DNA of 11,636 nucleotides from an uncultured Anaerolineaceae bacterium. GTDB lineage: Bacteria; Chloroflexota; Anaerolineae; Anaerolineales; Anaerolineaceae. This document shows, piece after piece, positions 6,721-11,636 of the stretch; positions within the stretch are counted from its first letter, which is position 1, and the number at the start of each line of letters is the position of its first letter. The position numbers and the translations under genes were made by a program. A model generated the notes under the pieces. The model did not search any database and had not been told where the DNA came from. It saw only the letters and a program-made list of their open reading frames with translations. The DNA lies in the NCBI GenBank assembly GCA_937897615.1, contig CALCNO010000051.1, forward strand, positions 1-11,636, read 5' to 3'.

Positions 6721-8301
6721 ATGGTTACTGTCAGGATCGATCACAGCGGCAAAGTTCTCGCCAAAACGGTAAAGGAGATGCTTGCCGAGGGGCAAACGGA
6801 TTACTCCTTTGAGCCGGTGGTGCTGGCAGATGCCAGCGGTGCGCCGGTTGGACGCATCCACGATAACGATGCGGTGGTCTTCTGTTGCCGGCGCGGCGAG
6901 CGCGAAATCCAGCTTACCGAGGCTTTCACAGACCCTAACCTCAACCACTTTCCCCAGAAACCTTTTAAGAACTTAAACTTCGTTATCCTCACCCTTTACC
7001 ACGACAAATTCAAAGACCTTCCCGTAGCCTTTGCCCCTGCCAGGGTGGAAGACACCCTGGGCGAACTGGTGAGCAAAGCCGGGCGCAAGCAGGTACGCAT
7101 TGCAGAGTCTGAAAAATTTGCGCACGTTACTTTCTTCTTCAATGGTGGCAACCCTGCGTACCCGGCCGAAGAGGATGTGCGTATCCCCTCGCCAAAAGGG
7201 ATCCCATTCGACCAGGTGCCTGAGCTAAAACTGCCCGAGGTGGCTGACCGGGTTATTGCGGCAATCAAAGGTAAGGACGACCTTGTGGTGACCAACTTCG
7301 CCAATGGCGATGTGATCGGGCATACCGCCAACCGTGAAGCTAAGATCAAATGTGCCGAAGTGGTGGATCACCACCTGGGCCGTGTGGTGCAGGCCGCCCG
7401 CGATGCCGGTATGGTTATCCTCATTACCGCAGATCATGGCAACCTGGAAGAACTTGTTAGCGAAGATGGTACCCCGCATGTGGCGCACACCACCAATCCA
7501 GTGAACTGTATTTTGATCGACCCGCTTTCGAAGGCGCCGATCCAATTGCAGGACGGCAAACTGGCGGATATTGCCCTCACTTTATTACAAGCACTGAAGA
7601 TACCCCCCGCGCCTTTGATGACGGGGGCCAGCCTGGCGCCCCGGCATGATTTTGGCGGCAGCAGGCGCGGGTTACTGATAATCCTGGATGGATGGGGCAT
7701 CGGCAAAGCGGATGATACCAACCCGATCCATATTGCCCCTACCCCGGTGTGGGACAACCTGCTGGCTACAGAAGCTGTGTGTGTCCTGCAGGCCAGCGGT
7801 GAATACGTGGGCCTCAAGGCTGGTAAAACGGGTAACTCTGAAGCTGGGCACATGAACATCGGCGCCGGGCGCGTGGTACTGCAAGACGATGTGCGCCTGG
7901 ATATGGCCATGAAGGATGGTTCATTCTACAAGAACCCGGTCATTCTCAAGGCTATTCAACATGCCAAAGACAATCATTCCACTCTGCACCTGATCGGTTT
8001 GCTTACCCTCAAAAGCTCCCACGGCTCAATTGATTATCCCCTGGCAGTGTTGCGAATGGCCAGAGATGCCGGCCTCGCGGATGTGAGCCTGCACATGATC
8101 TTTGACGGCCGCAGCACCGAGCCGGGCAGCGCCCCCATGCTCTTGGAAATGCTCCAGGACAAAGTGGAAGAGATTGGCATAGGGCAGATCGTTACCGGCA
8201 TTGGGCGCGGTATCGCCCTGGACCGGGATGGGAATTACCACAAGACTGAAAAAGCCTACAACGCCTTTGTAGACGGCATTGGCCGCAAGAGCCAGGGATA
8301 A
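6721..8301 (+). CDS. Circularly permuted cofactor-independent phosphoglycerate mutase-like enzyme
   Basis: A 526-residue single ORF with every block of GpmI (iPGM) in rotated order. Residues 1-305 match the canonical C-terminal part: EKFAHVTFFFNGG (131-143), NFANGDVIGHT (192-202), ITADHGN (235-241), HVAHTTNP (253-260), LMTGASL (299-305). Residues 316-526 match the canonical N-terminal part: LLIILDGWGIG (318-328), GNSEAGHMNIGAGR (371-384), FDGRSTEP (461-468), GRGIALDRD (495-503). The nucleophile would be S373. Metal ligands D197, H201, D238, H239, H256 and D323 are all present, as are K132, R58, R61, H434, R464, R496 and R502. The canonical Asp after GR is Ser465, and HSH is replaced by HGS (434-436). 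ATG at 6721 has only a weak RBS, but an in-frame stop at 6703 rules out a longer N-terminus. ApgM follows after 3 nt. Likely phosphoglycerate mutase or a related phosphotransfer enzyme. Confidence 0.88.
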   Translation: MVTVRIDHSGKVLAKTVKEMLAEGQTDYSFEPVVLADASGAPVGRIHDNDAVVFCCRRGEREIQLTEAFTDPNLNHFPQKPFKNLNFVILTLYHDKFKDLPVAFAPARVEDTLGELVSKAGRKQVRIAESEKFAHVTFFFNGGNPAYPAEEDVRIPSPKGIPFDQVPELKLPEVADRVIAAIKGKDDLVVTNFANGDVIGHTANREAKIKCAEVVDHHLGRVVQAARDAGMVILITADHGNLEELVSEDGTPHVAHTTNPVNCILIDPLSKAPIQLQDGKLADIALTLLQALKIPPAPLMTGASLAPRHDFGGSRRGLLIILDGWGIGKADDTNPIHIAPTPVWDNLLATEAVCVLQASGEYVGLKAGKTGNSEAGHMNIGAGRVVLQDDVRLDMAMKDGSFYKNPVILKAIQHAKDNHSTLHLIGLLTLKSSHGSIDYPLAVLRMARDAGLADVSLHMIFDGRSTEPGSAPMLLEMLQDKVEEIGIGQIVTGIGRGIALDRDGNYHKTEKAYNAFVDGIGRKSQG

Positions 8302-8304
8302 ACG

Positions 8305-9516
8305 ATGAGCGAATTCGAGTTTATCCAGCGGATGATCGAACCCAACGATACTAAGATCGTGCTGCTCATCCTGGACGGACTCGGCGGTTTGCCGCGCACC
8401 CCCGATGGACTGACGGAACTTGAAACTGCCAGGCGCCCCAATATGAACGCGCTGGCAAAGTGCGCGTCATTGGGGCTGACGATTCCGGTAGCGCCGGGGA
8501 TCACCTCCGGCAGCGGCCCCGGGCATCTGGGTATTTTTGGCTATGACCCAATTATTCACGAAATTGGCCGTGGTGCTTTGGAGGCGCTGGGGATTGATTT
8601 TGACCTGCGCCCGGAGGACGTGGCGGCGCGGGGTAATTTCTGCACCCTGGCGCCGGACGGCACCATCGCTGACCGCCGCGCCGGCAGGCTTTCTACGCCT
8701 GAGGCGATGCGCGCGGCTAAAATTCTCAACAACCTGAAAGTTGATGGTGCCCAGGTGTTTGTGGAACCGGTTAAGGAACATCGCTTTGCGCTGGTGCTGC
8801 GCGGTGCGGGGCTGGGAGCTGGCATAAGCGAGACCGACCCCCTCAAAACGGGCGTGGCGCCGCTGGTAGCGCTGGGAAAAGACGCTCCTTCGCAGAAAAC
8901 GGCTGCCATCGTCAATGAGTTCATGGCCAAAGCCAGGGCTGCACTGGCGGAGGAGTCACCCGCCAATGGCATTTTGCTGCGCGGCTTTGATAAACTGCCG
9001 ATACTCCCCACATTCCAGGAACTGTATCAGCTCAATCCGGCCGCCATTGCCATCAATGGGATGTACAAAGGCGTTGCCCGCCTGGCAGGAATGCAAATTC
9101 TTCCGGTGATTGGCGGCACCACCATCGCTGATGAGATTGCCACATTGGAGGAATACTGGAAAGAGTACGATTTCTTCTACATTCACGTCAAACAAACAGA
9201 TACGGCCGGGGAAGACGGCGACTTTGACCGCAAAGTGCGCGTGATCGAAGAAGTGGATGCCTTGCTGCCACGCATTACGGCTCTCAACCCGGACGTGTTC
9301 ATCATCAGCGGCGACCATTCCTCGCCTGCGGTATTGAAGTTTCATTCATGGCACCCTGTACCCACCCTTCTTTATTCTCCCCATGCACGCCCTGATGGGA
9401 TCACGGAATTTGGTGAACGCGCCTGTCTGCATGGCAGTCTGGGCATTCTGCCGGCCAGGCACATCATGCCAATTGCACTGGCTCACGCTCACCGTTTGGC
9501 CAAGTTTGGCGCATAG
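8305..9516 (+). CDS. apgM: Archaeal-type cofactor-independent phosphoglycerate mutase (ApgM family)
   Basis: A 403-residue alkaline-phosphatase-superfamily enzyme of the ApgM branch, which interconverts 3- and 2-phosphoglycerate. Metal-binding D24 is in LLILDGLGG (20-28). S70 in SGSGPGHL (68-75) is the probable phosphorylated nucleophile, followed by FGYDP (78-82). ADRRAGRLS (122-130) is a family block. A second metal region reads HVKQTDTAGEDGD (294-306), with D299 and, at the usual histidine position, E303. SGDHSSPAVLKFHSWHPVP (335-353) supplies D337, H338 and H347 or H350. The C-terminus FGERACLHGSLG is also typical. The ATG at 8305 has AGGGA at 8294-8298, 6 nt upstream, and lies 3 nt after the permuted mutase stop. 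The pairing of two different mutase families is unusual. The Glu may be normal in bacterial members; I could not check. Confidence 0.9.
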   Translation: MSEFEFIQRMIEPNDTKIVLLILDGLGGLPRTPDGLTELETARRPNMNALAKCASLGLTIPVAPGITSGSGPGHLGIFGYDPIIHEIGRGALEALGIDFDLRPEDVAARGNFCTLAPDGTIADRRAGRLSTPEAMRAAKILNNLKVDGAQVFVEPVKEHRFALVLRGAGLGAGISETDPLKTGVAPLVALGKDAPSQKTAAIVNEFMAKARAALAEESPANGILLRGFDKLPILPTFQELYQLNPAAIAINGMYKGVARLAGMQILPVIGGTTIADEIATLEEYWKEYDFFYIHVKQTDTAGEDGDFDRKVRVIEEVDALLPRITALNPDVFIISGDHSSPAVLKFHSWHPVPTLLYSPHARPDGITEFGERACLHGSLGILPARHIMPIALAHAHRLAKFGA

Positions 9517-9535
9517 GGAAAGGAAAAAGGACAGT

Positions 9536-10420
9536 ATGACCAATCATACCGACGAGCCTATTTCAGAGTTCAGCCAATTGGTGACCGATCAGTTTAAATC
9601 GCTTACCAAGAGCGAAAAACGCATCGCCAACTTTTTGCGCAAAAACCTTAATGAGGCAGCGTTTTTTGCCGCCAACGAAATTGCCGAACAATTGGACATC
9701 AGCGAGGCCACCGTTGTGCGTTTTGCTCGCAGCCTCGGCTTCTCTTCCTATCCGGCGCTGCGCGCTAACATCCAGAATTCGCTGCGCCAGCGCGTGACCC
9801 ACTCCTCCCGCATCAAGTCGCGCCTGGATGACCTGCGCACCTCTTCTGACATCTTTGAACGGCTGGCTGCCTCGGAAATTGATTATCTTAGCCAGGCGCT
9901 TGAGTCGGTCAACCGTGAGCAAATGGAACACGCTGTGGAATTGATGCACCAACGCCAGCGCATTTTCGTTTTTGGCACCGGGCCATCCCTCTCATTGGTG
10001 GACCTTCTGGAGATTCGCCTCAAACGCTTTGGCAAGGACGTCCTCCCTCTGCGCAGTTCCGGGCGCGAGATGCTGGAGCCGCTGTTAACCCTTGGCCCCA
10101 ACGATCTGTTCATTGTCATTTGCTTCTTTTCCATCAACCCCAGCCTGCGCCTTGTTCTGGAATACGCCAGCGAAGTGCAATGCCCGGTGATCATGATCAC
10201 CGACACACTCGATACCCTCATCGGTGATAAAGCGGATGTGGTGCTGGCGGCCAAACGCGGCCCGGTCTCTGAATTCCACTCGCTGGTGGTGCCAATGACC
10301 ATCATCAACGCGTTGCTGTTGGCAGTGGCCAACCGCGATCAAGAGAAGATTCTGCCAACCCTGGATAGGCTTGACCTGCTCCGGGACAAATTGAAGTACT
10401 TCAACAAGGGAGAGGAATAA
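9536..10420 (+). CDS. MurR/RpiR-family transcriptional regulator
   Basis: A 294-residue regulator with the two RpiR-family domains. The N-terminal HTH region (about 10-85) contains LTKSEKRIANFL, the helix-turn-helix AANEIAEQLDISEATVVRFA (45-64) and GFSSYPALR. The C-terminal SIS phosphosugar-binding domain (about 130-265) begins with RIFVFGTGPSLSLVD (142-156); SSGREM (174-179) lies within it. Such proteins usually sense a phosphorylated sugar and control its catabolism or import, so an organophosphate inducer for the neighbouring genes is a reasonable inference. The ATG at 9536 is chosen over in-frame starts reaching back to 9383, because those overlap the apgM gene and the domain begins only after 9536; AAGGA lies just upstream at 9527-9531. 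It follows apgM by 19 nt and precedes the permease by 77 nt. Confidence 0.92.
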   Translation: MTNHTDEPISEFSQLVTDQFKSLTKSEKRIANFLRKNLNEAAFFAANEIAEQLDISEATVVRFARSLGFSSYPALRANIQNSLRQRVTHSSRIKSRLDDLRTSSDIFERLAASEIDYLSQALESVNREQMEHAVELMHQRQRIFVFGTGPSLSLVDLLEIRLKRFGKDVLPLRSSGREMLEPLLTLGPNDLFIVICFFSINPSLRLVLEYASEVQCPVIMITDTLDTLIGDKADVVLAAKRGPVSEFHSLVVPMTIINALLLAVANRDQEKILPTLDRLDLLRDKLKYFNKGEE

Positions 10421-10497
10421 CACAGTGTGAAATGCGACCTTCATACGGGTTTGTTGAGACACATCGAGACCATTAGTAGACAAAGAGGAGAAGATTT
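10421..10497 (+). other. 77-nt gap before the permease gene
   Basis: No convincing terminator or promoter was found. It holds a strong ribosome binding site near its right end, a direct repeat GAGAC-N5-GAGAC (10456-10470) and the small symmetric CACAGTGTG (10421-10429), all possibly chance. The transporter genes may be read through from upstream. Confidence 0.35.
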
Positions 10498-11636
10498 ATG
10501 GCTGTAACTACCAAGGAATTGCAGTCAGGCAAGGATAAGTGGATCGCCACAGGCAGACGGTTCTTGCGCTGGCTGACCACGCCGCACATCATCCTTTCCC
10601 TGATCATGATTGCGGTGATGATCTATATGGTGATCATCCCGCTTTACCGGATGCTTGCAACCACAGTGACGGTATCTCAATCTGACCTGCGAGTGATCAA
10701 GGATGCCAACGTAGGCGATTTCACCTGGTATCACTGGCTGCGCATGCTCACGAGCAAGATCGCTGCGCTCATGACCTATGAACCCCTCCTGCATTCACTC
10801 ACGGTGTCGCTGGGCGCAACGGTCTTTTCGTTGATCATTGGCGGATTGATGGCGTGGATGGTCGTGCGTACGGATATGCCGGGACGCGGCATTATTCACA
10901 ATCTGGCTACTATTCCCTACATTATGCCTTCCTGGACAATCGCCCAGGCGTGGATTGTGCTTTTCAAGAACCATATTTCAGGTGGTACCCCGGGGTTGCT
11001 GGAATTTATCACCGGCACCCCGCCGCCTAACTGGATCTCTTATGGCCCTATTCCTATCATCGTGAGCAGCGGCTTACACTATTACACCTTCTTCTTCCTG
11101 TTTGTCAGTGCCGCGCTTCTGTCAATCGACTCGTCGCTGGAAGAAGCGGGTGAACTTGCCGGCGCTGGGCGCTGGCGCATCATGCGCAAGATCACGTTCC
11201 CGCTCATTGTCCCTGCATTAGCCTCTGGCTTCATCATGACCTTTTCCAAGACCATGGGCACATTCGGCGGCCCGAACGTGCTGGGTGTTCCGGTGCGCTA
11301 TTACACACTATCCACTATGCTGCGTTCCAATACCGGCATCAGTAACTACGGTGACGCCTTTGTCCTGGCGATCATGCTGATCCTGTTTGCCATGACCACA
11401 GTGATGCTGAACCAAAAGCTGGTCGGCACCCGTAAGAGTTACGAAACGATTGGCGGGCGCGGCTTTATGGCACAAAAGGTAAAACTTCGCAATTTCAAGG
11501 GCATTACCACCGGGCTGGTCATCCTGTTCCAGATCATCATTGCCATTTTGCCGCTTGTTCTGTTGTTGTGGGACAGCTTCATGCTGCGCACCGGCAACTA
11601 TTCGGTCAGTAATTTCACCCTTGAACACTGGATTGG
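10498..11636 (+). CDS. ABC transporter permease, Fe(III)/AfuB-type two-domain, 3'-truncated
   Basis: An open frame of 379 codons running off the right edge. The ATG at 10498 follows AGAGGAG at 10484-10490. Membrane segments are visible at about 30-50, 100-122, 137-157, 185-209, 234-253 and 285-305, and a second set starts at about 338-358, indicating a fused double permease. The cytoplasmic EAA loop that docks the ATPase is at 214-240 (LEEAGELAGAGRWR, then a KITFPLIVPA end). FGGPNVLG (256-263) is like the FG-P-LLG block of FbpB/AfuB proteins. This family imports Fe(III), thiamine, aminoethylphosphonate or, for AfuABC, sugar phosphates. With a SIS-domain regulator and phosphate-handling enzymes upstream, an organophosphate substrate is plausible (inference). 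The binding protein and ATPase are not in the window and probably lie just beyond it. Confidence 0.88.
   Translation, partial: MAVTTKELQSGKDKWIATGRRFLRWLTTPHIILSLIMIAVMIYMVIIPLYRMLATTVTVSQSDLRVIKDANVGDFTWYHWLRMLTSKIAALMTYEPLLHSLTVSLGATVFSLIIGGLMAWMVVRTDMPGRGIIHNLATIPYIMPSWTIAQAWIVLFKNHISGGTPGLLEFITGTPPPNWISYGPIPIIVSSGLHYYTFFFLFVSAALLSIDSSLEEAGELAGAGRWRIMRKITFPLIVPALASGFIMTFSKTMGTFGGPNVLGVPVRYYTLSTMLRSNTGISNYGDAFVLAIMLILFAMTTVMLNQKLVGTRKSYETIGGRGFMAQKVKLRNFKGITTGLVILFQIIIAILPLVLLLWDSFMLRTGNYSVSNFTLEHWI

Noticed and set aside
7630..7680. Junction between the two halves of the permuted mutase as a possible frameshift, fusion of two genes or assembly chimera
   Set aside because: The reading frame is continuous with no stop, the linker is short and Gly/Arg-rich, and both new termini fall at a sensible loop. 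Read-level proof is not available here.
9383..9535. Longer N-terminus for the RpiR-type regulator
   Set aside because: It would lie largely within apgM, shows no family similarity, and a better-placed ATG with a nearby RBS is at 9536.
10454..10482. Possible promoter ahead of the permease (TTGAGA, 17 bp, TAGACA)
   Set aside because: The -10 matches the consensus at only three positions; not distinguishable from chance.

Overview
The window reads as an accessory carbon-source locus from a bacterium of moderate GC. Protein style and gene mix are reminiscent of Chloroflexota (Anaerolineae-like), but that is an impression, not something the sequence proves. It holds two divergent gene sets that meet at an AT-rich regulatory region of about 208 bp (5022-5229). 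No rRNA, tRNA, CRISPR array, insertion sequence or transposase was seen.

The leftward set (5021 down to 1) is a tightly packed myo-inositol catabolism operon: a LacI-family repressor, iolB (5-deoxy-glucuronate isomerase), a transaldolase-fold protein of unknown exact role, iolD (trihydroxycyclohexane-dione hydrolase), and the first 38 codons of an iolG-like inositol dehydrogenase running off the left edge. Spacings are 2, 1, 12 and 30 nt, so translational coupling is likely. A near-consensus sigma70-type promoter and a perfect 14-bp palindrome over its predicted start site lie just before the repressor gene, suggesting autorepression of the whole operon. No iolC, iolE or iolJ is in the window; the transaldolase-fold protein may do the aldolase job of IolJ (inference).

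The rightward set (5230 to 11636) contains two tandem paralogous HAD-superfamily proteins, two phosphoglycerate-mutase-like enzymes of the alkaline phosphatase superfamily, a MurR/RpiR-family regulator with a sugar-phosphate-sensing SIS domain, and a two-domain Fe(III)/AfuB-type ABC permease cut by the right edge. The first mutase-like protein (6721-8301) is the standout. All blocks of cofactor-independent phosphoglycerate mutase (GpmI) are present, but in circularly permuted order: the C-terminal half comes first, the old C- and N-termini are joined in the middle, and the new ends fall inside the substrate-binding domain. The catalytic serine and all metal ligands remain, while some substrate-pocket positions differ. 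The second (8305-9516) is an archaeal-type ApgM.

Taken together, the rightward genes look like uptake and handling of a phosphorylated small molecule (importer, phosphate-handling enzymes, phospho-sugar-responsive regulator) placed back to back with inositol breakdown. A link such as scavenging of inositol phosphates or other organophosphates is a hypothesis only.
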